Source: Macquaria australasica (lineage: Eukaryota; Chordata; Actinopteri; Centrarchiformes; Percichthyidae). Taken from it: a stretch of DNA of 64,000 nucleotides. The translations under genes and the position numbers were made by a program. The notes beneath the pieces are model-generated. The model was not told the DNA's origin. It did no database searches and was given only the letters and a program-made list of their open reading frames with translations. The stretch's first letter is position 1, and every line of letters starts with the position of its first letter. The stretch is taken from the NCBI GenBank assembly GCA_005408345.1, contig SEMN01000334.1:372001-436000 (forward strand), given 5' to 3'. Of the stretch, positions 9,779 to 22,339 are shown one piece after another.

Positions 9779-9911
9779 CGCCATGGCCACCTACCCGCCC
9801 ACCTGCTCCAACACCAACACATCCCAGGGAATGAACATGGCCAACAGCATCGCCAACCTGCGACTCAAAGCCAAGGAGTACAGCTTGAACCAGGTGCCCA
9901 CGGTCAACTGA
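9779..9911 (+). CDS. prrx1: prrx1 exon 4: OAR domain and stop
   Basis: Terminal coding exon of 133 bases. Its first base completes the split Ser codon after TTGTCTCTCAG. It encodes AMATYPPTCSNTNTSQGMNM, then the OAR (otp-aristaless-rax) motif ANSIANLRLKAKEYSL, and ends NQVPTVN with TGA at 9909-9911. The OAR tail is an intramolecular and transcription-modulating element in PRRX1. Compared with the mammalian tail as I remember it (YSLQRNQVPTVN), the Gln-Arg pair after YSL is missing. The upstream in-frame ATG at 9666 lies in the intron and is not a start. Confidence 0.96.
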
Positions 9912-10675
9912 GACGAGGAGAGGCTGGGGGCCTGCGCGGGAGGGGAGGGGACCCTCTCTGCTGCTGGACCCCTGCAGACGGACACCGTCTCTGGGATGGG
10001 AATCATCTTACATAGCCTGGATCATGAAGCCTCCTCTCCTTTCTGGAGCGGCCTCGATTGCATACTGCTACACATATATGCAAAATGTTGGACACCGAGT
10101 GATGGCAGGATTTTCCCTAAGCCGCCTTTTTTTATTCTCCTGAGCATCACTGAACTCTTGTTTGTACAAAAAGACATCTAAACTGGCTGCTGTAGCCGAA
10201 TATCTGCATAGTTTTACATTTGTGATTGTGACTGAAATGGAGGGCGAGTTTTTTAAAGATCATTTTGTTTTTCCATCAGAGAACTTGTTCTCGACGGAGA
10301 CTCATGTACGGACTACGTGGAATTCCTTTTGTCCCTTTGGCTGTGGTGTTGGATAAAATCACACACCAAATTTGGGATCAACAACACTTTTTTTCCCCTT
10401 TTAAAATCAACAACAAACCGACAAGGACTTCCTGACATTTACGCATTTAAAAAAAAAGATTGTTTTGTTTTTCCACATTTCTTTCCATGTTATACCACTG
10501 ACGAGCAAACATTTTCAACGCATTTTGATTTTCATGTAATAGTCCATTATAAAGGAGAGGCTAATGTATTTCTGAATCCAAAACCAGTAGATTCTCTTAA
10601 TTTCCTATGATATCCTTTATTTGTAACAGAATAAAAACTTGTATATTAATAAAAATGCATTTCAAGCAATGCAAT
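9912..10675 (+). other. prrx1: prrx1 3' UTR (proximal form)
   Basis: The stretch from the stop to the first good poly(A) signals. It starts GC-rich (GACGAGGAGAGGCTGGGGGC) and becomes AT-rich with many T runs, as 3' UTRs do. PRRX1 transcripts in mammals have long 3' UTRs, so a longer form using later AATAAA words (for example near 12128) is possible. Confidence 0.65.
10630..10653 (+). terminator. prrx1: Tandem polyadenylation signals of prrx1
   Basis: AATAAA at 10630-10635 and again at 10648-10653, about 720 bases after the stop codon; cleavage is expected roughly 10-30 bases later. Confidence 0.6.
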
Positions 10676-11599
10676 GGCACAGTGTCCAATTCAACAGATC
10701 TTACAAAGGAGGGAAGAATATAAATTTTCCACTTTTTGGACTTTTTTGGAGTAGGCTGCTCTGAGTGAATCTTTATGGTTGAAAGGTTTTTAAATCATCG
10801 TAACAAAAATATATGATTGCTACAATGCAGTCCGACTTAAATAATGCTTCAGAAACTATAAGAAATACGTATATTTATAGTCGAGACCATTTGGAAAGCA
10901 AAATGATCCTGGACCTCGTGCATGCCCCATAAAGGAGAGATTTACAACTCGAGAACAGATTCTCCTTCACAGAAACCTCAAGCTGTTCCTGCTTTGTGTG
11001 TTTTCTTTTTTCCTGATTACCGCAAACTGAAATTTCCATCTTAAAAACAGGATATTTATGAGCAGGGAAATCCTCTCCTTAATACGGAGGGCCCCTGGGC
11101 CTCGTTTAGCTCTGCGGCTGTCATACAAGGTGTTTCTTCTCCTTGGCCCCTCATAACCTTCGCCGTCAACAAACACATGTCGACACTCGTCCTCGTACGG
11201 CGCACATGGGCGATAAAAGTGGGGTCGAATGAAATTGCAGCTGATGTGGTGGTGTTTCGATTGTTTTGTCCGACTTTGGGGAGAAAGTGCTCAATAGGTG
11301 CGGTCACATGAGCACACGAGCCTGTGGGAATATCTTTCAGAGGTTTCTTGTTTACTACTCACAAATACCCCCCAAAAAGTGGGCTTCTGTCATAGACTAA
11401 ACTCCCATCAGAAAGTTTAAAGTTTTATTTTGCTTTGACAGTGGCAAACACTAAAGACACTGTGAAACTTTGTCTACAACATATTCTGAATTCTTATTGT
11501 CTTCTGCTAAATTCGGCGTAAAAACGAACACGTTAAATTTCTTGCTTCCTAAAGTTAAACTGTGCTGTTCTTTGGCATCCTTCATCAGTTACTCAGTGT

Positions 11600-12060
11600 T
11601 GTAGCCTCCTGTTTCGATTTATACTTTAAGTACTCCTACTTCAGTAAACCTTTGAGATGCTTGTACTTTTATTGTAATTTTTACTTTACAGCGTTCATCT
11701 GACAGCTGGAGCTACTTTACAGATTCAGAGTTTACATTCAACATGTGATACGCTCACAAGATTTCCGTGTTGCTTTTCTTTTAGAAACTCTTGTTGTTGC
11801 TTGATGAAAGTGCGTTTTGGACTTTTTAGAAAAGGAATGAGGTCAGAGATTTATTTTTTTTCGACTTTGGAATGTGATCCTTCATCTGATCTTAAAGTCT
11901 GAAAGCAGGAAAATCCCCATGAACATTTGGGTTAGCTTTTCATCATTTAATTATCTCCAATTTGGGAAGTTTTACTGCCATGAATTTGTTTATTTTGAAT
12001 GTAGGACTTTTACTTGTAAAGGAGCTTTTCTTCCATTGCAGTTCTTAATTAAGTGAAGGA
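11600..12060. repeat. Diverged copy of the 'ACTTTTACTT' dispersed element
   Basis: It begins TATACTTTAAGTACTCCTAC, includes TGCTTGTACTTTTATTG, and ends GGACTTTTACTTGTAAAGGA. The clearest copy of the family in the window is at 54672-55145. Boundaries are approximate. Confidence 0.45.
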
Positions 12061-12259
12061 TTTGAAGACTTCCTCCACTTGTTGAAGTTCTTCAGTCGTG
12101 TGCTTGTCCTGAGAAAGTCGTAGTCTTAATAAAGAGGTGGTGCATTGATGTGACTTGAGGGGTTTTTCCTGACTTGTATGCCACATTAAAAAAGGCATAT
12201 TTCTGTTTTCTTTTCAGCCATTTTATTTTCTGCTGTTGGTTGTTTTCCTGATCACTGAT

Positions 12260-12620
12260 CCCTGACTGTGGTATGTCCAGTGTCAGACCCCTGTCCCCCT
12301 CTCCCCTGCCAGGCGCCCGGTCTCACCTTTCACGGCCAGGGCCCGGGCTGACCTGAAGTGATTCCAGATGTGGAGATCTTTTTGACCCTCCCACCCTTCG
12401 CCCTCCTCCTCCTCCTCCCCCTCCCCCCTCTTAGCCCCCAGGCCCTGGCCAGCCACTCCATCAGGGCTGACAGCGTCCCCTCGGACAGCGTCTCTCCACG
12501 CCTGAGCACGACATACAAGGCAGCTCCCCCACCACCATTCCTCCTCCTCCTCCCTCGCCCTCACCCACCCACCCCCATCCTCAGCAGCACATCTGGAGCT
12601 CATTACAGAGGAGACAGTAA
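12260..12620. promoter_or_regulatory. GC-rich block with pyrimidine repeats
   Basis: An unusually GC-rich island: GGCGCCCGGTCTCACC near 12311, GGGCCCGGGCTGACCTGAAG near 12341, then long CCTCCT/CCCTCC runs. The first ~100 bases look like a compact regulatory block; the rest is low complexity. The overlapping open frames are Pro/Leu-rich and are not believed to be genes. Confidence 0.25.
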
Positions 12621-14042
12621 GAGCGAGGGAGGGGCGGGGAGTCTGCGTGCAGAGTGTGTATGTGCAAGAGAGCGGGAAAGAGAGCATTTCTTAACCCTTC
12701 TCCCTTAAAACATCCACCTTTTTTTCCTCCGTTATTCTCGTTCTCTTTGGGGCTTTTTTTCTTCTTAACTTTGGCTTTCTGCCCCGCCCACTCCGCATGC
12801 AGTGATCTTTGTCCTGCTGTCAGTGCCACATGATCACAAATACTTTATTAATGAGTGGTTTTGGAAAAGAGCTCAGCACAAAAAAAAACAAAAAAAGACA
12901 GAGAGAAAATCTCGGAGCAGTCTGAGTGAAATACTGCACAGCTGTTAACAGTGTGTGGTTTGGGTGAACAACCAAAAGAATGTCCCGAGATGTGGAGTTT
13001 CCACGCAAAGTCAAGTTGACTGAGAGGTTGCACTGTTTGTGTGATTAAGTCACTATTATTACACACTTTTCATAAACACAGATGCAGGCTCGAATACACC
13101 CTCTGTTGGATTGTAAAGGAAACATAATTAACTTCAAACTGCCATCTCAAGGTTAATGTTGATGACCATATGTACTGTACTCACATCGCCAGCGAGTGCT
13201 TGTTTCTTTTATTCAGGAACTGAGAAAATCTGGCTGCTTTTGACCCTTAAAAAAGATGGCTCCTTTTTCTGATTAACATGGACTATTTTTGAAAGTATAC
13301 GCAGGATCTCACAATGGTTTAATGGGCTTAAAAGTCATTAAATTCTCTTAGAACCTGGAGGCCATTATTTTCATGGTAACACTGCTACAATGATGTCCGA
13401 CATTACATTCACATTAGATGTTTGTGCAGTTGTTTTCCTTCAGTGCCAATGCAGGAATAGTGTTTGCTTTGCGTGGCAAGGCAGAAGGTAAGGGTCTCTA
13501 TATGCTTCAAACGTATCACTTGCCTGACTGTCTAACTGTGTCTGAAACCCCCTGTCCACCTTCAGATCGGTGGGGGTCTGTGTACGCCAATTTTTGTTAT
13601 TTTCCGAAACAGACAAACTGACAGTCACGCTCATTTTAGACAGCGACTACGCATAAATGCAAAGAAAATTTCAGTTTTTTGCCCTTATTCCTAAAAAGAC
13701 AGTATTCCTGCTGAGCTGTTTACAGGCTGATGAAGATGAAACTTCCTCTAATATTCCTGTTTACCTGCAGCCTTGTTGGACCGTGTGAACTCAGCCTCCC
13801 TCTTTCATTCGTTCTTGAAAAGGTCGGCGTTGTGATATTTGCTCATATCCAGAAACCTGTTGATCTCCAGGTCTTTCATCATGTTTAACAGTAGCTGTGT
13901 TTCTCCTTGTCTTTTCTTTTGTGCCTGCATCTCTACCTCAGCCCTGCAAACTGTTGGCTGGTTGGTTTGTTTCCAGCACAGAGCTGATCGGAAACAGGAA
14001 GAGGCCGTGTGTCGCAGACAGAGACGCAGATTCTGAATGAGC

Positions 14043-14221
14043 TGTATACATGTCCAAAGAACGCTCCTAAAACCTGAATAATATCAACACGTCTTAATCG
14101 GAAAATGCCACATCCGGAATAAGGCCTAATTCGGAATTTGCTGTTTACATGACCCGTATCAAATTCAGATTATTGTCATATTCGGAATAATTGTGGAAGA
14201 TTCGTGTGCATGTAAACATAG
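14043..14221. mobile_element. MITE-like element with TTCGGAAT motifs
   Basis: Contains repeated AATCGGAAA, CATCCGGAATAAGGCCTAAT and ATTCGGAATAATTG. It begins near TATACATGT and ends GTGCATGTAAACATAG, so the two ends share an inverted (G)TTTACATG-like word. This arrangement is familiar from small non-autonomous DNA elements in fish. Family unassigned. Confidence 0.45.
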
Positions 14222-15479
14222 TCAGTGATTGTCCAGGTGTGTCTAGATTAGAGAGTAGGTGACGTTTGAACTTCTCTCATTCTTCACACAGCTATTTCTG
14301 TCACTATTCGTGGGAAAGACTGAATGCAACACCATAAATGTCTCTGAGGAAAAAGTAGTGAAAGGAGTGAAAGTGTGCTCCGTTTTCCCCATTTGTACGA
14401 GTCATAGCGTTGAGACTATAAAGAGACAGAGTTGTGGGAGAGAGACCAGAGAGGCAGTGAGGTGCAGCCAGGAGAAGGCAATGATGGCAGAAGAAGTTTG
14501 TGCGACTTACAGTCGTGGTTGGATGATATGTCGTACGAACTTGTTCTTTTCAAGCATACTGAACCCTTAAGAGTGTGAAGGTCGTGCTGGTTTATGTGTG
14601 GCCTTAACCACCACGAAGTTGCCGTGTGCAGATATCGTAATAATTAACTTTGTCCAATATCTCCAATAAGACAATGTTCTTGTGTAGCGACAAGGTTGCA
14701 AAAAGTTTATCCAACTGAAACTGCTTGGTAAAAGGATTATTCTGTTTTATTACATCTTGGGTCTTATTTTTAGTTTTGGCCGTCATTTGTATTGGTCATG
14801 GTAACATTATACTAACAAGTTCATTTCTGAGATCTGGGAACACGGTGAAATCACTGAAAAGAAGTCCAACGGGTCAAGAAACAAAAGACAGAAGTTTATC
14901 CAGATTATCTAAACCACTTTATGTGGAGGTAAAATGGAAAGTGAGTGCACCTGAAATGTTGCTAATAATCCCTCATTACACAGGAAATATGTGTACACAC
15001 AACTACAGTAAGTGCAGTAGGTCAAAGTTGAAGCGGGAAACTGTGATGGAGGTTTAGAACAGACAGTTTGGGACATAATTTCACTGTTCATCTTCCTTTT
15101 TTTCTTACAAGTAAATTAATCTAACCTGGAGGTTTGTTTCCGACCTGTCTGATCATCTGACTGCTCGCGGTCTTTTTAGTGATGTTGCCAGATCTCAGCT
15201 ATTAATTTGGTGAGTACAATTTTATCACAACTGATAGAAATGATGGTGAAACTTACTACAATTAGGTCCAACTTATGATAAATCTGATTTGGGGTGATTG
15301 GGATGTAAGTTGCCCAAAAGCTCACATTGCACTTTTTTTTTTTTAGCTGTTTCTGTGTTTTACTCCACATGACAGAACTTTTCAGACTCAAAAGTACAGG
15401 ATGTCAGTACAAACCTAAATGTCACATGCCGTCTTTTCCCAGGCTGCATGTAACACAGTGACAAAGATAGTTTTTGTCT

Positions 15480-15700
15480 CGTCCTGGAAGTAACTTAATT
15501 ATGGTGTGATAAATGCTTCTGGCTTCACTTAAATGGCTGTTGTGCCCGTCCTGGTCCTGGATGAATTAGCATTTTAATTCTGTTGGCCCGCTGAGGTCCA
15601 GCAGGGCAACAACCAAAACAGCAATTATGGTGAGTGACATGACGTGAGCTCTGAGACATCGTCACTATATAATCATCGCCAGAGTCCATATTCCCTCATG
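15480..15700. promoter_or_regulatory. Candidate conserved non-coding block
   Basis: Repeat-free block rich in homeodomain-type words (TTAATTATGG, GGATGAATTAGCATTTTAAT, CAGCAATTATGG), about 5 kb after the prrx1 poly(A) site. It could be a distal enhancer of prrx1. Judged on motif density only. Confidence 0.25.
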
Positions 15701-16510
15701 GCACATGAACTATTTTAAGTATTTGGAGGACTTTCTTGATCTCTTACAGGAAGTGCGGCCTCTTGCAGCAGAACACGTGTATGACCTGGGAAATATGTAT
15801 GAAGTCTCAGGAGCACCGACATTTACTGACCACAGGGAATCTTACATTATTCCTCCAACAGGCCTTATAGTCTGTTTGGGTTTTGAACTCACTCTTGCTT
15901 TAAAACTGTCTTCTCTTTCATGAGCGACACAAAGCAGTAAAATGCTTTTAAAAGATATCAGTCAGATTATAAGCAGAGTCTTTTCAGTGTACCTGTCAGC
16001 TGCTGTCAGGTGTGTGATACGCTCAACCTCAGGCTCTTTCAGCTCACTTTAAAGACATGAAGTGAGGGTCAAAGCTGCAAATCCATCCAGTCCAACGTCT
16101 CCAACTCCTACTCAAAATTAAACTGTGACTTTCACTCATCCAGGACAGTAAATCTTTACAGGTACTCTTCCTCAGATTATCAGCAGTCTTACTCCCTCTG
16201 CTGGACACCGACAGTCCACACAGCTGCAGGTCAGGAGAAGCTGCTGACCACCAGGAAGAGGAAAACTGATCAAGTATTCCTCAACTAATCAAACTAGTCT
16301 TGTCAAGCCATTCCTGTCTATAAATGCTTTGTATATGTTCTTAAAATAAGTAATAAAAATCGCTAAATTTTAGCCTGTTTTAATCGAAAATCAACTCGTT
16401 TCAAGTCTACGAATGCATCTTGAAAGAAACGTATGAGGCAGGTAGCCGCTCTAGAATCAAGAAAAACTAGATCTTTGAAAATACTTTAAACAAGTTGACA
16501 AATACACTCT

Positions 16511-16573
16511 AACCACGAGGTCCATTCAGTAGCTGTTCTGGAGCTTTCGATCATAACACACAATCTTCCTCAG
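16511..16573 (+). repeat. Single arm of the dispersed fold-back family
   Basis: GAGGTCCATTCAGTAGC...GGAGCTTTCGATCATAACACA and then CTTCCTCAG follow the family arm pattern. Confidence 0.5.
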
Positions 16574-17608
16574 TCTCCCAGTTATTGATCTGAAGTGAAA
16601 CTAATTGAATTACTCCTGCTGCACTGTGGGAAATAAGACTTAATAGACAGTAGTGGGCATATGCACGCATGTTTCAAACCCTCATCTGACTTTAAGAGAA
16701 ATATTTTGACTTCCTTGTAAGGTCTTCGATAACTTTTAAGGTTGGGTGTCCTATATTAACATATTTTTAACATTAACATGTTTTTCTAAAGAATCCCTGT
16801 TTTATTCCAGAGAAGAAGCCAAACTTCTCAAACGTACAGTCTAAAATTGGCAAAATTGTTATTAAAGTCTGTCAATATCAGATGAAACAAAAAGTGAACT
16901 ACGAATCCAAAGACGAATTTAAGGATAACTTTCGGTACTTAAAATTTTCTATACTCACAGATACATATCAGTCAGTACAAAAAAGTACTGAGGTTTGATA
17001 TGCAACTGTACATATTAGTTATCAAGTAGTGATCTGAGTTGAACTGATAAGTCAGAAGTGTCTGTCAACGAACACTTGACACACAAACGGATCAGAATAC
17101 AAACGCTGAAGACCAGTTTCGAGTCTTGCTGCTCTAAAAAGGAGAGAAACTTGAGTTTTTTAATGTGTTTTTTCTGTGATGAAATGATGCTTGTGTGTCT
17201 TTCTCTCTGCCATTTTCCTCCTCACACAGGCCGTGTTCCTCGGTGCTCGACTGAGGCCAAGAGGAGGAAGCCGGCTCACTCGTCTGTAGTGCAGTTTTCT
17301 CTAATGGGCTCCATACTGACCAGTTGGAGATGATTATTTGGGGAAACGTGATACCGGGCTTGGATCAAATCAGCCAAATGTGGGCACATGTTACAGGTCT
17401 GGGCATGCATGTGGACGTCCGAACAAGGGATACAGAAATGTGTGTGTTTGTGTGTGTGTGTGTATGTGAAAGCGAGTATAAGAGAGGGATACAGTTTATG
17501 CATGTGCCTTTTGATCAGTGACTAAACTTGAGGCTATGAGGAATGTTTCTTTTTCTCCTTTGAAGGCAGTTTGAGTTTTCTGTAATAGTTTTGCTTCAGC
17601 TGGGGCCT

Positions 17609-17618
17609 GTGTGTGTAT

Positions 17619-17650
<32 letters not shown>

Positions 17651-17651
17651 T
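17609..17651. repeat. (TG)n microsatellite
   Basis: TG run with two TATG interruptions. Confidence 0.95.
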
Positions 17652-17659
17652 CAGCTTGG

Positions 17660-18075
17660 TATAAATGGGGGCGAGCTCTGAAATGAATATCATTGTCACA
17701 TCTCGTGCCAGAGCAAATTCCCCGTCCAAAACGAGCAATTTGGAGCCAACGCCTGCCGTGGAAAATCTGCCTTCAATTTTCCTCCACTGGTGGCTGTGCG
17801 CTCGCCCCTCCAACTCCTTTTCTCTCATTCACACACACACACACACACACACTGAGCGAGCCAAAGGCCGAGCTCTCTCCCTCACACACACACACACACA
17901 CACACACTAACTTGCAGATCTAGTTGGCCTGCAGCAAGTGGACCCCACAGTTTATTTTTTTCTCAATTATCCATTTAGTGTAAGTGGCAGGCGCCTGATG
18001 GGCTCCACGCCGAGAGGAAATGTTTGTATTGTCCTCATTTAACAATGGCGTTTAAACTAATACCTGATTAGCGAG
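17660..18075. promoter_or_regulatory. Candidate conserved non-coding block split by two (CA)n runs
   Basis: Unique, repeat-poor sequence on both sides of two CA runs (17831-17852, 17883-17907): GAGCAAATTCCCCGTCC and GGAAAATCTGCCTTCAATTT on the left, and CTCAATTATCCATTTAGTG, CAGGCGCCTGATGGGCTCC and AACAATGGCG on the right. Several homeodomain (AATTATCC) and SOX-like (AACAATGG) words fit an enhancer. No coding frame. Confidence 0.3.
17831..17907. repeat. Two (CA)n microsatellites
   Basis: CA runs at 17831-17852 and 17883-17907, separated by 30 bases of unique sequence. Confidence 0.95.
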
Positions 18076-18689
18076 AGTGAGTCACCACTGAGAAATAGAT
18101 TTTTGAGACAGCTGGCTGTGACGCGGCTCTGTTTCTTTGTTTTTCCACTTCCAGTAATCGTCTCCTTCCATCACAACTTCTACAGACGCACTGAGACTGA
18201 GACACTGTTTTCACTTTGATTAGCTGATGGAGTGCTTTTCTTAGAGACACGACTTCTGTATCTGTTCTCATAAATTCTCAGCAGTGAGCCTTGGCTGGAT
18301 TTTCTGTATGTACTAGACTAGAGGAATATAGTTACTGAGCGCATATGTGTGTGTGGACATGGTCACTCATGTAGTGGAATTAATGAGGATTTGTGATTAA
18401 CATACAAAAAGAAACTTGATGTTTTTTTGTTTGTTTGATAATTACGTAGTTATCCAGGGCAGTAGGCAGGATTTATATTACTAATACTGAGGTCCAAATG
18501 AGTCTAAATTCACAGTGTATGAGCGCAACAGGCCATTCCTTGTGCTCCATCACTCTGATCTACTGCAGGTCCTGTCGCCCTCGTTGTAAACGAGACTATT
18601 GTTCTCTTGAGACTGAAGAACAGCATCAGTCGCTTCAGCAAATGCCCCAAAACAACACATTTATCTTCAGACAGCTGTCTAGTGACCAC

Positions 18690-18850
18690 GATCATTGCCT
18701 AACCATAACCACATGTTTATTATTGTCACCATGACGATGAAAATCCCCTAACCTCAACAAAGTACCAATTTTAACCCAAATGATGATCTTTTCCTAAATT
18801 TAACCAAGTTGATTTTGTGCCTAAACCTAACCAAACCTTAACCAAAGCGC
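18690..18850. repeat. Dispersed 'CTAACC' repeat fragment
   Basis: Repeated words TAACCATAACCAC, CCCTAACCTCAAC, TTTAACCAAGTTG and CCTAAACCTAACCAAACC recur irregularly. A related fragment lies at 53630-53710. These are internal fish repeats, not telomeric arrays, because the units are degenerate and short. Confidence 0.5.
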
Positions 18851-18869
18851 TGTCACGTCATCAGATCTA

Positions 18870-18990
18870 CAACACAACTTCATTAATCCCAAAAGGGGCA
18901 ATTAGTTTGGAGCAACTTGTTGTGCACGAAATACAGTAACATGCAAACAAACAATAATGATACAAGGGAGCTAAATGTGGAAGACAATCT
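18870..18990 (-). mobile_element. LINE 3'-end-like fragment
   Basis: TTCATTAATCCCAAAAGGGG followed by CAATTAGTTTGGAGCAAC resembles the TTTATTGATCCC(A)nGGGAAATT tail motif that occurs widely in fish retrotransposon 3' ends. A related tail is at 63197-63300. Strand and family are uncertain. Confidence 0.35.
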
Positions 18991-19131
18991 TTAAATAATA
19001 TTGATAAATAAACACAATGAAAAGATCAGATAAATCGTTAAAAAACAAACAAACTATGGAGCATTCAGTAGTCGGATTGCAGAGGGAATGAACGATTTAG
19101 AATATCTGAATGCCAAAACGAATTCACAACA

Positions 19132-19190
19132 CAAGGTCCACTTTTGTTTCCAGAGCTTTCAACCACATCCCATGGCCTTCCTGAGTGGAT
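19132..19190 (+). repeat. Single arm of the dispersed fold-back family
   Basis: ACAAGGTCCACTTTTGTTTCC, GAGCTTTCAACCACATCCC and ATGGCCTTCCTGAGTGG fit the family closely; this is the clearest single arm. Confidence 0.6.
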
Positions 19191-20519
19191 GTTAAGTTGT
19201 CCAGGAGATGGTTTAGTTGTTATCATGTAATCTGAGTATGAAATTTCAGTCTGGGAATAACAAGTGGTTGTATATTTCTTTGTCTCCGTTTGAATCGATG
19301 TAACCATGTCTTCTTCCTTTATTGCTATTTCATTTAAGTTGTGTCTGCATTTACTGTATGTACCTCAGCACCACTGAAAATGAGGGTTCTCCCTCAATGT
19401 GTTTTCCGAGGTTTTAATTCAATAAAAAGAAAGAAAGAAGAAAGTTCAGGATTAGTGGTCATGTGGTTTGAATTAGTTCAAACAAGTGTTAGTTCTGATT
19501 CATTTAAACTTGCCTGAACTTTAATACTTTATTTATTTATTCTAAAAGTAGTTCAATTTAAATGTGTTAAATCTTGAAATATTTGAATCAACCAATAAGA
19601 TACCCACCATGACTGAGTTTTTAGTTGTAAACTCCTCCCAGGTTGCGAAAATCCCCAAATTCCCAGAAAAATGTCAAGGACATCACCTCAGTTACACGCT
19701 TTTTCTTCCCGAGCCGCCTATCTGGACTTGTAGAAAGGGTCCTTCATGTGATCCAGCCTCTGTCCACGCTCTGCTGCACAAGCACAGGAAAGCACAGATG
19801 ACTCCAGGACACATACAGCATGATCAACTAAACCGAGCCTCAAGTTCAGCCAAGCAGCCATAAAAAGCTCTGATGCAGCAGTTTCCAAAATCTGTCTGTT
19901 CTGATCTGCTGTAATTACAAGTTTCCATGACAGAGACTGACTTGGCTGAGCAGAAAGTTGAATGTGAATTGAAGAAATGATAATACATTATGACCAGCAA
20001 CTTATCATTAAACATCTTCCAAGTGTTTCTAGTTGGACGCCTCGCTCCTCAACTCTGCAGCTTTAAATCTGAGGAATTCTGTTTTTCTTTTTCTTTTGAC
20101 TCATCATCAGTCTGAATGGGCCTCATGAAATCCTGCTGACGCCTCACTTCCCCTGAGGAACGACTCTTCTTCATCTTTATTTTCCCCTCTGCGCTCATCG
20201 TGCATGTTGTTGGACTATTGTGCTATGTGGAGGATCTTTTCCTGCCGCCTGCCCGACACACACATGAGACCCACAGAGACAGCAGGAATGATGGGAGTGG
20301 GAGAAAACGAGGTGGGGACGAAAGGGAGGGCGAAAATGAGAGAAAAACATAGCGGGTTCATCAAAACACAACTCTGACCTACAGCCTACGGTTTATTCGC
20401 TCATGGCTCTTACTGTTACTCCAGTTCACATTTATCCTGCAGAACACAGGTTTATGTGTCATGGCTTGCAAAAGGTGGTGCCCTTATTTCTGCAACAGAG
20501 CTAAAATTTACACATTTCT

Positions 20520-20720
20520 ACCCACTAATACTGCTAACAAACATTTTAGGGAAATAGTGTATGAGCGTAATTTCTGTTCTACCCACAATCAGATGAGAAG
20601 ACCTGTATCATATGTGCACAAATAAGTCAGGGACACATTTAGCTTAGCTTAGGACAAAAACTGGAAGCACAGGAACTACTAGCCTAGCACCATCAAAAGT
20701 TAAACAAGACTAGGCCAACT
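20520..20720 (+). mobile_element. Fish dispersed element with TTAGCTTAGCTTAG core
   Basis: GGGAAATAGTGTATGAGCG, TCAGATGAGAAGACCTGTAT, TTTAGCTTAGCTTAGGAC and AAAACTGGAAGCACAGG occur in this order, as in a very common fish interspersed repeat. Related copies lie in the other orientation at about 22340-22555 and 36335-36445, with a weaker one near 27440-27690. Confidence 0.55.
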
Positions 20721-22339
20721 TGCTAACACTCCTACAGGTAGCATATTAACAACTGCTAGATGTCCATATTGTATGCTGACTTTAAGCATGTAACACTGAG
20801 CCTATAGCTCCATGAAACGGTAAATAAGACTTGCATATAAACACACCTTCAATTATCATAAGAGGATCTTCTAGATGTTCAAATTTTCAATGATTAGCCT
20901 GTGACGTTCAGCAAAAGTACATTTATAACATTTAGTATGTTACAACATTTAGCGACATAATGTCATGTCAGCAGAATAGGAAGAATGGGAAAATGTCCCG
21001 TTGTTAATGACTTGGCGGTTACCCTCAGTGTAAACCCTGTATCACACCAGATGGATGGAAATAAATCCTGAATTAGCTGTTTTTATAGTTGTGAGAGTTT
21101 GTTAACAAGTTTAACAAGATACAAAGAAACAGATGCTATATAGCTTCTTTATAACTTGCTGCATCGACTGTATTAGTGTTCAGATTAGATTTTATATCCA
21201 CTGAACTGCTGATGATCGTATCCTTGCTGCTATTTTTGCGCCACTTTTTCAACTAGCTACTTCTGTAGTTCTTTCACCAACTTGGAGATTTCATCAATTT
21301 CAGGAATTACCGTATTTCCTGGCAAAGATTTTTTTCCTACGATGCCTCCCTTCCTTCCTCCCCCATAATCCCTTTGGGGACCCTGTCATACACAGCCTCT
21401 CAGATGCCCCCTGGGATTCCCGGTCATGGTCAGTCACCGTGACCAGCTCCTCCTGAGGCCGACTGGTCATTCCCTGACCAAGAGCACGGTAGTTTTCAGC
21501 TGTGAGTTCAATGTAGAGATTGTTACATTTCAAATGATTTGCTTTGGTACTTTGGAAGTAATTCCAGTTAGTAAAGTCATAAGTTAGTCATTTTATTTTA
21601 AGGGGAACTTTGTATACTTTCTAACTGGTCATCATTGAACCTTCATCGCCATCACCATCATCAGGAACAGCAACGTCAGCCACCTCCATCAACAAACAGT
21701 AAGTAACTCGTTGAATGTGCTTAGCAGACAGTGGATCTTGCAGCTGTATGGATAAATGAATGGGATTAAGTTTTTTGACACGTGTAACGCGTGTTTGCAA
21801 TGATGGCCCCACCTGTGGGCCGGCCGGGTTGAGGTAGTGATAGATATCGGTGCCGGGCCGGGACGGGTGGTGTGTGTGTCCTCCAGCGATGAAGGTTTTG
21901 ATCACTCCGTCAGCTCTGGGTGCAGGAATGAGCTAATATTAACAGTCAGCTGAAATGTCCTGACTGCAGCCGGCACGTCACACACAATCATGACAAATTC
22001 AAACAAACACAGCAAGAAACTGAAGAGAGGGCTGAGTATTTTCTAAGCAGTGCAGATATTCATAAACGTAACGTCACTCATCAGAATATCTACACACCCA
22101 TATGGGACAGAACTCACGCACACACACACATAACCCACTGATTTCCCCTTAAATAGCTTTAAAGTTTAGAACTACTAACTTAACATTATGACAACCTCGC
22201 TTATAAAGTCCGTAGCTGTTCAGACTGTTCACTTAATTGCAGCTATGTGATGTTTATATCTGCCAAGAAATAGTTCCAACACAGAACTCCTAATCTTAAA
22301 TGGACAAATTGTTGTTTTAAACATTTCTGTTTATGTGCA

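Larger units (their letters stand above)
10676..17600. other. Intergenic stretch downstream of prrx1
   Basis: No exon can be supported. It holds a diverged copy of the AAGTACTTTTACTT dispersed element (about 11600-12060), a C-rich/CCTCCT region (12260-12620), a MITE-like element (14043-14221), a low-repeat block (15480-15700) and a fold-back arm (16511-16573). Short open frames here have no recognisable domain. Confidence 0.7.

Noticed and set aside
12283..12708. 134- and 116-codon frames in a GC-rich stretch
   Set aside because: CCT/CCC simple repeats give Glu/Gly- or Pro/Leu-rich frames on both strands; no family resemblance.
18690..18850. Interstitial telomere array (CCCTAA)n
   Set aside because: Units are CCTAACC-like but irregular and separated by unrelated bases; not a tandem hexamer array.
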